NCBI GenBank assembly: GCA_019614645.1
Contig: JABWDB010000047.1
Location: 806,001-870,000, forward strand
Length of the DNA: 64,000 bases
From: Stratiolaelaps scimitus
Lineage: Eukaryota; Arthropoda; Arachnida; Mesostigmata; Laelapidae
Direction: 5' to 3'
Position numbers and translations under genes: made by a program. Below are positions 12,009 to 23,745 of the stretch, piece by piece. Under the pieces are notes generated by a model. That model was not told the origin of the DNA. It saw only the letters and a program-made list of their open reading frames with translations, and did no database searches. The stretch's first letter is position 1; every line of letters starts with the position of its first letter.

Positions 12009-15000
12009 CTGAAATCATCGGAGACACACACACACACATAGCACAGTTGAACAGTGAGCATCAACAGTAATAATAACAACAACAGTATCAACAACAACAA
12101 CAACGAAACGAAATCAGACGACGCGAGATGTAGCATCGTAAACATCGTGTTATGAGAAAAAGATAGAGGGAGAGAGAGATAAATGAGAAAAGTACTAGAA
12201 TAATAGCCTAATAGTAAAGGCGTTTTATATGGTCTCATATAAAAGCCAGCTAAGAGGTGTTGCCTGTAGTTACCAGGGAGGTACGCATAATTTATAAAGG
12301 CAAGGTCAAACGAGCAGTCAAGGTCTTAATACCCTGCTTCTACTGACGGGGAGCAAGAAGCAGAGAGCCACACCAACAGTGTGGCATCCTCCCCGAAGAA
12401 TCAATCATAGGATTGATTTGTTTGCATTGACGAATTTGTCGTTTACTCTTCGACGACTTCGCAAAGGCCACGCCTGAACAACTCGTCTTTTACGTCGTTC
12501 ATCGGAAGGGTGAACGCTGTCGTCGCACGCAGAGAAATGAACAGCAGGAGCGACAAAGATAGACACGAGGTGCCCACAAGGTGTGTGTGTGTTACTCAAC
12601 AAGCCGAAAGGACCTGTTTTGTACTTGTGGCACGGTGTGGCACTATTTATATACTCCTTCGTTGGGCCTGTCACTTGCGCTCGTGGCCTGGCGTCGTCCT
12701 GATTGTGCCCGACGGATTCGTCATTGGTCGTTTTCGCCGCCTTTTCTGTTGTTCTCCAACTCTCGTCGTCCTGTTCGCTAACGCTCACTCACATTCGCTG
12801 CTCGACGCAGCAAAAGCAAGAATCAATTCCAGATCGTTAATTGCTAATTATCAAGTGAGGCTGGCGGGTCGGATGGCGGCGGCCAAAGACGAACGAGCTG
12901 AGAGTGCTTGTACTCCGAATGACAAATTGACCTCCTAAGTCGTCCGAACTTTCGCTTTCTCTTCGCAGCAGCGACTGCACGGACTCATCCGAGGGCCAGC
13001 CGAACAACTGAACGAGCTAGCAACGACGAGCCGACGCCGGATGCGTTTGTCAGCGACCGGTACTGGCAGCGGTGGTAGCCGCCGCCGCCGCCACCACCGC
13101 AGCTGCTGCTGCTGTTCATTGCCATCATTTTGCTTTCTTCTCCTCCATGTTCACTTTCTTTTCTTGGAGCGCTGAGTGACCTAGGGGAGCTTCCTCGCTC
13201 CATCACACGGACGAGCCGGGTGTACGTACGGCCCTTGGCAGCCCTGGAGAAGAGGGTCGTTGCTCACGGCGTCTCTGCCCTGTTCCCTTTAGTTTCCCTT
13301 GTGGAACGCGTGACACCGTTTGCTCCATTTCATTCGACATACACGTTCAATATAGAACGAAATGTCCGTCCACCACTGACGGTCGGTCACTCGTCCAGCG
13401 GTCGGACGTCCACCCAATACACAGCCGTGTATGTGGTTATGAGGTTGACTTGCGGCTGTGGACTCTGGGTCGCTCTTTTTTCCTTTGGTCACCCTCACTG
13501 TCTGTTTCGCCTGGCTCCTTCGTCTGTTCGGCGAGACGCGACTCAGCTCGGCTGCCCTCGACAACTGTGCCTGTTGCCGTTACGCGGCAATCTACTGGGC
13601 TGACAGGTTGACCAGCCCGCTAGGGCTGGGGATCGCCGTCTCATCTACGCCGCTGGACAGAGACACTGAGAGTGACAGAGAGGGAGAGAGAGGGGGGAAC
13701 AAGGAAAGAGGGAAAGAAATGAGGGAAGATCCTAACAGCGTCCTGTCACTTGCTTTCCTTTTCAACTCGCACCTCCGAATGCTCATTTCTTCCAGCTTCT
13801 CTTCCCTCCCACTGGTAGGTACAACTGCCGACAAACGCCAACCGTCACTCCCTTATCGGCTTTTGGCGTCCCGGCGCCGTCACTCCGGCGTAATGCGGCC
13901 GGCCAAAGGCGGTCTGTGCAGCTGGCCGCAATAGGACGGCGGCCCAAGGTGATGGCAAGATGAAAGGACGGTGATAGTAATGGCATTTTGGTCACGTTCT
14001 TCCAGCCACTCGGAACGTGGTAAAGGTTGCCACGAGAGCGGGTGAGGACGAGAGCGGGGGCGGCCGACGTGGGTCCGGATGGGATGTAGTTTTCCGTCGA
14101 TTCTTCTACTGTCTCATTAGAATTAATAGCCGTTTTAGAGAAGCCGCTCGGTCGATCCACGCCGGCGACCGGCCACCAGTAGTTTCGTTTGTCCATTTAT
14201 CATCATTGTGGTTTCTCGGTTGCTATGACCATTCACCGTTGGGTGAGCAGAAGCCGCGTTCGAAGGCGCTTGTGTACTGTCAAGGTACTATGATATCGTA
14301 CGCTAGAGATGCAGCTATTTCATACGTGAAATTGTTTCACAAATAGTACCCGTGCGATCACTTTCGTCTATACTTTCGTCATAAACGCCTTTCTCGTCAA
14401 CCGCGTCAATGACTAGCGAGTTCATCGCATAGAACGTATTATGTGTTCGAGCGTCTCTTCCTACTACAAACTGGTAATGATAATGTTCATATTTAGAAAG
14501 TTTGCTCTTGCTCGATTTGTGTTCACAAAAAAATAACGTTCGCGCGTAACAGCGACTGCACATTTAACCGCTTTCATTCCCTGTGCACTTCCGGGTGTCA
14601 TGTCGCACCTTAAGCTGTATAGCCTAACGAATTCAATGGCAAACAACAACTTGGCCGGAAAGAGAGGCGACCAGTGTTCTCTAGATACTGGCCGGGACGA
14701 ACCATAGAAATCTTCCGCACCACAAAATGGTGCATGCTGTCAGACGAGCCGTTCGCTCCAGACGCGGGCTCATTTGGCCTTCAAGGCGGCAGCATTGTCT
14801 GGCCCTGACGACCTTGAGGGTGCGTGCTCGAGACGTCTGCACATGATCGTTGTCACACGTGAGTGGATCTTATCGGGAGAGTTCCGTTCTCATATCCAAG
14901 CAAGGAGTGAATGACAGCAGAGCGTTGCCCCGCCTGGAGAACCCACAATCTATAACTGCGCATGCTCTTGGACAGAACCTAGAACAATCCAGAGTTGTAA

Positions 15001-15435
15001 TAGACGTCGCAACCAAAGACTGAAGGCCAATAATTATGTTCATAGGCCAATATTATATAGTAGCTACTTTGCAGATTTGCAAAAACGCCTAAATAGGTTT
15101 GAAACGACTGCATATGCCTATGTATCTAAATTGATATTATAGATTGATGAGAAGCATCAGCCGTTCTAATATTAAAATTTTTATCTTGAAGAGTTCGAGA
15201 GATAAACGGTGCAATGGTATACAAACGGAGATATCGTTTGGGTGGGAAGATCGTTTGGCCGTGAGGGTCGCTTACGATCGCCGAATATCTCTGGGTGCTG
15301 ATCGTATATGCTAGACCGAACGGGGGATCACTGTCTACGCTAGTGGGGCTGTCAGTAAAAACACAGTAGTAGTAGTAATAGCGAGGCTGCTGCCGCGCAG
15401 TGGCTGTATTGCACAAACTTCGACCGTCTACGACG

Positions 15436-15528
15436 GCTTCTAGTGTCACTCTATTTTCAGAGGTCGAATCTGGTAAAAATATTAAAAGACTAGATATTTC
15501 TTTACGGCTGCGGGCAAAATAAATGACA
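15436..15528 (-). repeat. 93-nt direct repeat, copy 1 (retroelement-derived)
   Basis: Aligns without gaps to 16748-16840 with about 12 substitutions in 93 nt. On the minus strand both copies are open in one frame and read FARSR(K/Q)EIS... and LPDS(T/P)S(E/D)NRV(T/A)LEA. The sequence probably comes from the region of a BEL/Pao polyprotein ahead of the reverse transcriptase, but that assignment is an inference from its position in copy 2. Confidence 0.7.
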
Positions 15529-15672
15529 CTCCCCCGTGGAGACCGTTCGGAGGACGGCTTCCACTACACTTCATCACTGCATACGAGCCCCGGGGAACAC
15601 ATGATAACAGAAGGTTAGCCCGTTGCAGCCATCGATGATGCACACATGATGCACTTCACGTCACGTCAATCA

Positions 15673-16747
15673 CATCACTCTAGCGTTCATGTTCGCCGAG
15701 TGGAGAATGTATTCTCGTGGCCATCGAACAGCGGGAGCCTTGGAGAAGCTCGTGCGCATGGCCACCGATGCACGCAGCTGATCAGCAGTCGTTACTTCCA
15801 CCGCGGTAGACGTGCTGGCGCTCAGCTGGTCGACTGGTATCAGCTCTGACAGTGGCGGGCCGACGGTACTACGGCTGATGAGTTGAGCCGGCGTAAGTGG
15901 TGTTGGCGCGGTGTTGAGCATTTCTTGATGTCTGTCGCGGTCCTTACAAACGAGTGCCCGTTGTCCGACACGAGTTTGGTGTATTCCTTGTACTGGACGA
16001 AAAAGCGGCGTATCGCGAGATGCGTCTACGGAGTGGACATGGCGAGGTGGATCGCCCGAGTACTGGACCAGGCGAATAAGGCAATGTACGATTTCACATG
16101 ACCGTCGCGAGACCGAATGTGGTATGGTCTGCAGAAATCGATGCCAGCAGTCTTGGACGGAGCGAGCAGCGTTACGCGTTCAGTGGGTAACGGGCCCTGC
16201 ACCTGGTCGGCCGCAGTGCCTTGTGCTCGCCGGCAGGCAACGCACCGATTCAGGACAGACTTGACGCTAACTCCAAAGTGCGCGTTTGTTCGATGGTGGT
16301 GTTATACGAGAATTTCAGCCAACCGAGATTCAGCCGGTATAACAATTGGGTGTGCCTCGCTGCAACTAAACTGATCTCCCCGTGTGAGCCGAAATCGAAC
16401 ACGCAACCGGCAGCGTCAATGAACAGAGTGACCGGGGCCAGTGGTGATTTGGCCGACGGCCGTTTTTCGCTCCGTACTGCTCGGACTTCGTTCGCAGAAT
16501 GTTGCTCCTGCGTCCAGAAGACGATCAGATGCTCCGCGTGACCTTCGTTGACGAAAGCCGTGATCTTCGAGTGGTATCGATCGAAGGCGATCGGGTCGCG
16601 TAGCAGCGCACGGCGTTTGGAGGACAAGCGTCGCGTTGCGGTGTCGAGGTTGTTGGCAAGTGTGGTTATCGACGGTCGCTTAGGCATAGATACCGTATAC
16701 GAGAGACCGTCGAACACGAGATGGTCAGAGAACTGCTTGAGCACGTC
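15673..16747 (-). mobile_element. BEL/Pao LTR retrotransposon remnant (pol fragment)
   Basis: Minus-strand pol relic. At 16744-16526 is the start of the BEL/Pao reverse-transcriptase region: FDGLSYTVSMPKR, LANNLDTATRRL, LLRDP..FDRYHSKI, NEGHAEHL. Sequence typical of the linker before integrase follows at once (WTQEQHSANEVRAVRS, then HPIVIPAESRLAEILV in another frame), so the catalytic RT and RNase H are deleted. The integrase zinc-binding part shows CVACRRAQG and DQVQGPLPTERV. The integrase core keeps GIDF (first acidic residue) and, after an in-frame UAG at 16028-16026, SDNG (second acidic residue, near 15957-15968). The conserved GGFWER-type segment with the third acidic residue is missing. 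The C-terminal PLTPAQLI (15900-15877) and RWPREYILH (15726-15700) are in a third frame. The element is dead. Recognition rests on family motifs; no LTRs were identified. Confidence 0.8.
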
Positions 16748-16840
16748 GCTTCTAGTGCCACTCTATTGTCAGAGGGCGAGTCTGGCAAAACTATCAAAAG
16801 GGTAGATATTTCTTGACGGCTGCGTGCAAAACAAATGACA
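16748..16840 (-). repeat. 93-nt direct repeat, copy 2 (abuts the BEL/Pao relic)
   Basis: Second copy of the 93-nt repeat, about 1.3 kb from copy 1 in the same orientation. It lies directly 5' of the reverse-transcriptase start on the minus strand, consistent with origin in the protease/upstream part of the same polyprotein. Further 5' (16.85-17.65 kb) I see possible decayed coding in several frames but cannot assign it. Confidence 0.7.
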
Positions 16841-17579
16841 GAGTTTGCTATTGTATAATACTACTTCTTGGCGTATTGCGTAGACGTTATAATCAGTAAG
16901 CAGGCTGATCTGTAGAAATTCTTATTGCGATCATGACAGGTGATCGTTGATGCCTCTCCCTTGATGGTATGTTATCGAGCAATACGGTATACAAGCTTCA
17001 TCAGCCAAAGCCCTGGTAGCACCAAGTTGTCGTCTCGACTCGCTGGTCCGTGTAGCTCGGCGAATGATTCGGCAGTTGTCTCCAGGTCATCTCAGCTGTG
17101 CCCAAGCCGAATGGGCAGGGCTGCAGGTTGTAAGTCCGTCTATCCAGCAGAGTACGATTAAGTTTAGGCAGACGATAGTAGACGCTGTATACTTTTGCCG
17201 TTTAGCATCGACCCGCGGGCGGCCTATCAGCCGTTGGGGATCATACGTGTGCAAGCACACAACGTTGTATGGGATGACGGCGCGGTGTGTGGTAGTTCTG
17301 CTGGGTCCTTAGGGCCTATTCTTAGGGCCTCCGACAGCAGCAGTAGCCATGTTCTGCTCTCTAGGATGGAATGCTCAGACGAGATGGATAGATACCTGTA
17401 CTCTAAAGACATCGACCCAGGTTGGCGACGGTGACACAGCGTTAAGCGTTGGTGGCTAGCTGGCCTTATTTTGCCCGAAAGCAGGTCGTGTGAGTCAAAC
17501 AGCTTCTCGGCCTGGACCTCTTTTCTCCGTTTCATCACCGCAGGGACATTCGCCATTCGTTGGTACGTTCGTTGTTGAC

Positions 17580-17611
17580 GTCGTCGCCGCCGTCGGCGGC
17601 GGCGGCGTCTC
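17580..17611. repeat. GCC/GGC triplet repeat
   Basis: Short GC-rich triplet tract (CGTCGCCGCC / GGCGGCGGCG). On the minus strand it makes an artificial poly-Arg frame. No gene function is implied. Confidence 0.7.
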
Positions 17612-19423
17612 CTCCACCCATGTGACCCCACTGCTGCGATCCCGCGCAAGAGCTAAGTGATGAGGCCAATTACAAGGCAAGTAGTTCCACTGCGCGCTGC
17701 TTGCCGTGCGACCACTAACCGGCGCAGCCGACCGCTAGATTGTCCATGCTGTGCCCTGCATAGTTGACTGTAGTTAGCCAGCTGTAGAGTTGGCCGCCGT
17801 CTGCATTCATCACATGCCAGTTCCTTCGAATGAGCCAGTCCACGCGTGGTGCTGGTCTCTACTCTCGTACGTGTGTATGCCTGTATAGCAGACGCCTGTT
17901 AGCAGCTGGTGCACTTACAGACATTCGAGATACAACAGCGATATCCCCGGGTAAGGACACGGGTTGGCCTGCCACGTCTCTCAAGAGCGACATCTGCTGT
18001 ATATGCTAGAACATGGACGACAATGACAACAACAGCAACGCGAACGAGGATGATGACACTGCTGAATATCACTAATAGGGGGACTAGGTGCAGTGCGCAT
18101 GCACCGCTACCGGTTATTTGCTTCCACGCCTTCGTTCTGTCCCTCGCATATTGCACAATATTCCTGCTTGTATCATCTGCTACTTCAACTGCCGCCATGG
18201 AAGTCGCTGAAGTCGTGCTACGGACATTGGTTCCGAGTGGGCCTGGATAGGCCGCGAGCACCAATGCGTTGGTCCGAGCGGAAGAAAGACGGGGATGCGT
18301 GGTCTAAGGACGGGTTAAGGACAGACATGGCTTTAGCCGCAATCCTGCCTGCGAACAGCTGGGAAGATCTCCATCCTCCCAACAGGACAAAGTGCGTTGA
18401 GACCATTGGGATGTCTCGGATGGTTTACTCCCGGCCGTCTGCGACGACCAACCAACACAGCGTCTTTTACGGGACCGAGAATGGTGGATCTGGGGCGAAT
18501 TGGCACGACGCCAAGTGCGTTATGACTTACGGGCAAGCCATGTCACCCAGTGCCAATGGCACTGACCGCTCTTTCCCTTCTACTCTCCTTATCTCTCTCT
18601 CTCTCTCTCGCTCTCGCTAGGGTGCCCACTGCCCTGCACCAGCCTCTCTGCGGAGCCCAATGACACTACTAGTGTCGTTCTATGCGAACTATGGAAACCC
18701 TGACCGGCGACGGGGAGGTCCCGGATACCGAGGAATGCCAAGGAGGTGGAGGCTAACATCAGAGCAGACGAATTTTTGGCAGCCGCTTTTACTGGCGAGG
18801 CCATTTATAGAGGCAGCCTTTACAGGCTGACCCCCGGCCCTCCTCTCACGGCCGTAGCAAAGCCACGGTATAGTATCACCATAAAGCTCACTGGCTGAAT
18901 GAAAATAAACGCCACACAAGAGCACGATGGAATAAGATTAGAGTAGTATTAAATGGTGCTAAATAGAGAACATTTATATTCGGAATCTTGGCTTTCTAAA
19001 TGAATACCTTTCGTAATGTACACAGTTCACCGGAGAGTTTAATTCTTTTTTTCATCACCATATAGTGTATGCATCTAATAAGGCAGCTGCTAAATCCAAA
19101 TAAATCGGTGACAACCCTGCAGTGAATAGCGTCGAAAAGCAACTATCTACCTATGGAGTTTAACAAGGCAAAATGGACAAGACTCGAACGTTGCCCCGTA
19201 GTTAACACTGACTGAATTATTGCTATTATAATAATAATTATTATTATTGTTATTATTACTGGAAACGATTTCAAATGTTGTTATTCGGCTCATTCGCCTA
19301 CTATCCTATGGTCACTGCTGTTTTTTTTATTGTTAGTATCACTGGATGTTAGGGTTAACCACGAAAAGTGCATCATATAAAAATCGTGTGAATTATCAAA
19401 TTGTCATCGTTTTCTGCACCAAC

Positions 19424-19606
19424 CGTGGTCTTTTCGAGACATCGCAACAGATGGTGATGCTGCAGCTCGAAGATGTCCTCAGGTCCATCGTCGATGTCCT
19501 GGCCAGATTCCTGTGCGGCCAGTTTTGCCTCAACAGCCTTCTTCTTTGATACGAACGCTGCTCCGCTTGTTGCCTTCGCTATTCGGATACGCGCCATTCG
19601 CGCTTT
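19424..19606 (-). CDS. Shal: Shal/Kv4 potassium channel, proximal C-terminal exon
   Basis: Second recognised Shal exon: 61 codons, phase 0 at both ends. The acceptor is CTATTACAG before AAAGCGCGA and the donor is ACG/GTTGGT. The product starts KARMARIRIAKATSGAAFVS, continues with KKKAVEAKLAAQESG and an acidic DIDDGPEDIFE stretch, and ends LQHHHLLRCLEKTT. The last block matches the dileucine-containing motif conserved in all Kv4 channels and known in vertebrate Kv4.2 for dendritic targeting. The first block matches the arthropod Shal sequence after the RADKRKAQ segment, so the exon joins its upstream partner without frame change. The protein is an integral-membrane A-type K+ channel subunit of neurons and muscle; this part lies in the cytoplasm. 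The donor GTTGGT is poor, which may matter for splicing efficiency. Confidence 0.95.
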
Positions 19607-20650
19607 CTGTAATAGTGAAATTCAAAAGGGGGCCACAGCACAATCAACGACGACACGTTAGACGATTTTCTACCACTTGAACTCTCGATATAGCATTGGT
19701 CTGTGTTGTTCCTGATGATTGCCATACGTATGAGGCGAACTTGGATTAGTGTCTCTCTCGCTACTAGTCTGTTGAAGGATGAAGGTGTCCGTCCACTGTC
19801 AAACAGTGCCCACGCATCACAAGGGAGGCGTAGATAAAAATGCTGTGATAGAGCAACATTTTGTATACAGCATGCGTGCGTAAATGTAAACGTATTTGCT
19901 GTGACTGTAACTCGAATGTATCTCTGCTCTAAGCATAATGATAATAATCGAATAATCATGAGGATTTAACGCTACCTGGCACAAATAAACGTGACTCATT
20001 ATCCCTTACTGTGTGTCTCTAGTGGGTACCTGTGTGAAAAGTAAATTATTTCGCGTAGAAGAGCCGAGATGGTAGGTTAGTGCCAGGGAAGTGTAAGAGA
20101 ACTTTCTTCGTTCGGTCTCGAATGGAAATTAATGGCAAGCACCACTGGCTTCACTGGAGACTAGAAAGGGGAACTCGCTCAAAGGCGACGACACCTGTTC
20201 TGCCGCTCGATTGGGAATATATATGCAATCTTATAGTTCTATTGTATGCACAACTCCTAGACTTCAACACCGAAGGGTTACTGTGCGTTTCGCAGCGGGT
20301 TTAATTCAAAAACTCAGCGGCTACCGCAATCCTCTCGGCATATAATTTTCTAGAAGTTCTCTAATGGTTCTGCGTCATTCTTTACAACTCGTCCATAAAG
20401 TAGCCACGGGAGAGAGGAAGCAGTTACTGTCCAGAACATCACCACAAGATTACAACGAATGGATGGATGGCTACACAACCGCACTAACATTAAGATCAAT
20501 AGTAGGTTACACCGTTTTACGCAGTTTCCCATATGACTGCGATCGAATACGGGATAGCTGTCATACAAAGAACTAACCTCATCTAACTGGTTCATCTAAC
20601 CGCACTAGTGTACGAGCTGCATGTGGGACTGGTGTGTTCGTGTAGTTCAC

Positions 20651-20662
20651 ATATATATATAT
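20651..20662. repeat. short (TA)n tract
   Basis: Six TA units followed by AAATATA. Confidence 0.7.
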
Positions 20663-21189
20663 AAAATATAGCTATGTGACCTTTGCTGCCGCATAGGCTA
20701 CATGTAACCATTCAAGAGACCGAATGAAATTTCTGACGAGTTCATTCGATATTGGCTCGACAACGAAACCGTATGACGTTGCGAGCAGACCTTTTGGACG
20801 CCCTAGCAAAATATTAAGAGTTGCATAACATTTCGTAGCGCTGAGGTCTTGCGAAGTTGTTCACATGCTACCCATTCATTTTCTCGGACGAAAGTAGCTG
20901 TATTTACAAAAGGGCCGCTAAGAAATGTCAGAAAGAAATAGGTCTTGAGTCGTCGACGACGTATGTGACGTCTTGTCGAAATGGAGATCTCTAGAAATGG
21001 GTGAAAAGGTCGCGCTTTTTGCAGTCCAACGAATACAAGTTTCAGGCCTGTGAAAGTAACGTGTTTGCACATCGCCGTCACTGTCCCTTATAATATGTTC
21101 ACGTCGAACGTAAACGCGCACTTATTCGAATGCTTCACTCTGGTAGCTCGTAATCAAGAGCCGGCGCCACTTGTCATTATGAGGTTTTT

Positions 21190-21335
21190 GTCAGCCCTCA
21201 ACGCGTTGGCTTGAACGGCTAAGTTTCTGGCTGAAAATGGCCAGAGGGCGCAGGTTCGAGTCCCGCGACGTGTAGCAAAGCTTATAAGCATTGTTCTTTT
21301 CATAAACTATTAAACCTTGACCTTGTTATTTTATC
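21190..21335 (+). mobile_element. tRNA-derived SINE, diverged copy
   Basis: The head aligns with the SINE copy at 21681: GGCTTGAACGGCTAAGT (A-box region) and GGTTCGAGTCC at 21253-21263, an exact match to the pol III B-box consensus. Between them is a TCTGGCTG/GGCCAGAGG stem pair. The overall pattern is closest to a tRNA-Ser type. The tail (AGCTTATAAGCATTG, then AAACTATTAAACC) is a diverged version of the tail in the 21681 copy. It lacks intact acceptor-stem pairing, so it is a SINE and not a working tRNA gene. It lies in a Shal intron, antisense to the gene. Confidence 0.8.
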
Positions 21336-21680
21336 GACTTGAAGTGGATTCTTGCATCCACAAATTATGACCGATTTTGGATAAGCAGTATAGTGATGCT
21401 ACTAGTTTGATGCCAAGAAACTCATGTGCAGTATAATCAAAGGGATGGTGATGATGATACCGTTACACCGATATCCGAGATCCGACACAACAGGGTGGGG
21501 GAATTTTAGTACCGATCGTTCGACATGTTTAGCCGACGGAAAATGTCGAATGACGCTCCATGGAACACGGCTCACTCCACCCCCGTATATCACGTTGACT
21601 GATCACATACTCGGTCAACCGAATTAACCCGATGACATTGTCGACCTGCAAATACCTACACAGGCAGTGATAGGCCAACA

Positions 21681-21840
21681 GCACCGTCAGCGCGGTGGCT
21701 TGGACGGCTAAGTCTCTGGCTGTCGAAAGCCAGAGGCCGCAGGTTCGAGCCCCGCTGTGTGACATATAAGAGAGCTTAAGCATTGAAAAATTGCAGCTCC
21801 TTAAATAAACCAATAAACATTTACCATTTACCATTTACCT
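21681..21840 (+). mobile_element. tRNA-derived SINE, best-preserved copy
   Basis: About 160 bp. The tRNA-like head has an A-box region (GTGGCTTGGACGGCTAAGT), a perfect 8-bp stem CTCTGGCT/AGCCAGAG around a GTCGAA loop in the anticodon-arm position, and a B box GGTTCGAGCCC at 21742-21752. A body/tail follows from 21771, AGAGCTTAAGCATTG to CCAATAAA. The element ends in three tandem copies of a 7-nt unit (ATTTACC), as expected for target-primed insertion with short-repeat tails. The tail is identical over 47 nt to 34253-34299. Pol III transcription is the inferred mode of expression. Confidence 0.85.
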
Positions 21841-22886
21841 CTCTGCGTCGAACAAAACAGCCCGTCAGCTGTTCCAACTGCTGGCATGCATAATTTCATA
21901 TGGGGTGTGCTGCTTGCGTCTGTTAGCTTGGCCGAGCTCAATAATCCTAAGTGGATTTACCGGAAGCGACAGAGGATATTTTTCTAATTCAGCCACTTTG
22001 CGTCTGCCCGTTCTTTGATCACAGCAGTGACCCAGTGAGATTCTTAGGCGTTGGCGGCTCGTAAAAATAGGTTGTCTTTGCTTCGATACTAGCGGATAAA
22101 GCATGCTTTCCTTCGGGGGGAGGGGTATGTACAGAGCTGTATAATATGGCGTTGTTGACCATGGATCAGGACGATATCAGGCATTGTTTATAGCACATAA
22201 TAAGTGAACTATAAAGAATTTGAGTTTTCGGCAGACGTCCACATTTTGCCCCATAAGATATTTTCCTTGCGCTTAAGCGTAGAGCTCTGTAGGGCCTGCG
22301 TCAGGCTCAACAGTACTGATATGTTCCTTGTAGCGGACAACGACGCTGAATGGCCTCTGCGGAGCAGAGTTCCGTCAAGAAAAATGATGCTGATATCGTG
22401 TGGGTCCGCATAGTATTAGGGATAATTAAGTCTTGGATATATTCGTCTGTGCTGATAGTGGCCAATGATCCAAGAGAGATTTTCACCTGGTGAACGCTAA
22501 AGTACATTTAGACCTTACATTCATGAGGAACATTGATCAGCCACAGGGGCAGCCTTAGTTCGAACGCCCGCATAAGCTTCATTGTTAACAATGTAGGCTA
22601 GAAACATCGGGACTGTGATTTACTTTAGCGGCAGCGTGCTCTATAATATTCTATATGGCAATAGCGTCGGGGGCACCTAGCAATTATTAACATCCGATTG
22701 CCAGCGCGCACCGCTACGCCGTAAGTGAAAGGATTTCGAATCTTGTCGGCCATATCCCCAAAACACAGGTAACGATTTCTAGCAGAGAGTATTTCCACCA
22801 TTAAATAGAATTAGCCAATTCAAAGAAGTACCTTACCCAGCCGAGTTCAATAGGAAGACGAGAGTGGCCTTGATAAAGTGTAAAAA

Positions 22887-22888
<2 letters not shown>

Positions 22889-22946
<58 letters not shown>

Positions 22947-22948
22947 CA
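22889..22948. repeat. long (TA)n microsatellite
   Basis: About 24 uninterrupted TA units, then TTTATATATA. It lies inside a Shal intron. Confidence 0.95.
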
Positions 22949-23582
22949 TTTGCCGCGGATACCATTTGGACAATACCCTCAATTTCGAAATGTTTCTCAA
23001 GTGGATGCCGCTCAGGAACCGCTTCAAGCGCGCCTCACTGACCTGTTTGGTAGTGACAGATGGTTAATATGTTTCACTCTCAAATCTATGAATAGTCTAG
23101 CCTTCGTATCATGGAGGACCGTTTGAATTCGCGATTAGAAACGCGCCTGGCCTACAGAAACCTGACTACAGGAAATTGAGGCACACACACATCCATATTG
23201 TACATTCACGAAGATCCAGTTTTCAGAAAGCGAGCGATATTACTTGGCAGCTATTCCTTCTACAATCCGTTGTGGTCTGTGGGAGTGCATGTACATCTGC
23301 GACGCTATGTCCTTGAGAACAGCATGCTTTACAATAATATTAATAGTACTGATCATAATAATAATAATTAAAATGAACCAGTAATTTTATAATAACAAAA
23401 TGTATTTGTCATCAACTCTATTAGCTAAGTAATGTTACAATGCTATACCACTAATGATCATGTCTCCGCCACAGTTCTACTGATTGTGTTGCGATCGTCC
23501 TAAAGCTACTGGTATTGATGGTAGTTTGGTCCTGAACGTCTGTGTTGATGTGGCTGGGCCTGTGTTGATGTTTGCTTTTCAC

Positions 23583-23745
23583 CTTTTGAGCCTTTCGTTT
23601 GTCGGCTCGTTGGCTCTGATGGTAGATCCTTGAGAAGTTCGACACAATGACTGGAACGGGCAGGGCAATCACGAGTACTCCACTCAGTGAACACACTCCG
23701 CCCACGATCTTGCCCGTTATTGTATCCGGGACCATATCTCCGTAT
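23583..23745 (-). CDS. Shal: Shal/Kv4 potassium channel, pore-S6 exon
   Basis: First recognised Shal exon in transcription order: 163 nt, entered in phase 2, left in phase 0. The acceptor is TTTCCTCAG before ATACGGAGATATG. The first base completes the second glycine codon of the filter TLGYG, whose first half is on an upstream exon. The product reads [12 protein letters not shown] (outer pore), then [20 protein letters not shown] (S6 with the PVP gating hinge). It ends [20 protein letters not shown] plus AQK at the donor [26 protein letters not shown] is diagnostic for Shal/Kv4 over Shaker, Shab and Shaw. The exon forms the K+ pathway gate of an A-type channel. Upstream exons (T1 domain, S1-S5) were not found in the window. 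Confidence 0.97.

Larger units (their letters stand above)
12009..19423 (-). other. Shal intron (7.4 kb) between the last two exons found
   Basis: Bounded by the donor after ACG (GTTGGT, a weak donor) at 19423 and the acceptor AG at 12009-12010. It contains GC-rich DNA with Gly/Arg-type low-complexity frames (12.4-14.2 kb), a broken BEL/Pao element (15.67-16.75 kb) and the 93-nt direct repeats. It also has GC-triplet repeats at about 17580-17611, a CT run at 18591-18610 and AAT-type triplets near 19230-19255. I recognise no nested gene. Frames of up to 193 codons here overlap the exon in the wrong frame or are compositionally simple. Confidence 0.75.
19607..23582 (-). other. Shal intron (4.0 kb) with two SINE copies
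   Basis: Runs from donor AAG/GTGAAA at 23582 to the acceptor AG at 19607-19608. It contains SINE copies at 21190 and 21681 on the plus strand, that is, antisense to Shal, and a long TA run at 22889-22948. It also has AT-rich unique DNA with ATTATT-type triplets. The short open frames resemble no known protein. Confidence 0.8.

Noticed and set aside
11657..12238. 193-codon minus-strand ORF over the last Shal exon
   Set aside because: It is in another frame from the conserved DREFVELEVPYNG sequence, begins in the T-rich tract of the intron and becomes Arg/Thr-rich low complexity; a shadow of the real exon.
15883..16805. Plus-strand ORFs of 72-106 codons
   Set aside because: Antisense to the BEL/Pao integrase and RT fragments; shadows of the element.
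17227..17649. 140-codon minus ORF with poly-Arg
   Set aside because: The Arg run is a GCC triplet artefact. The rest might be remnants of the nearby BEL/Pao element but I could not match it.
21190..21840. Functional tRNA genes
   Set aside because: B boxes are good, but acceptor stems do not pair, the anticodon loop is irregular and the copies share a non-tRNA tail, so they are SINEs.
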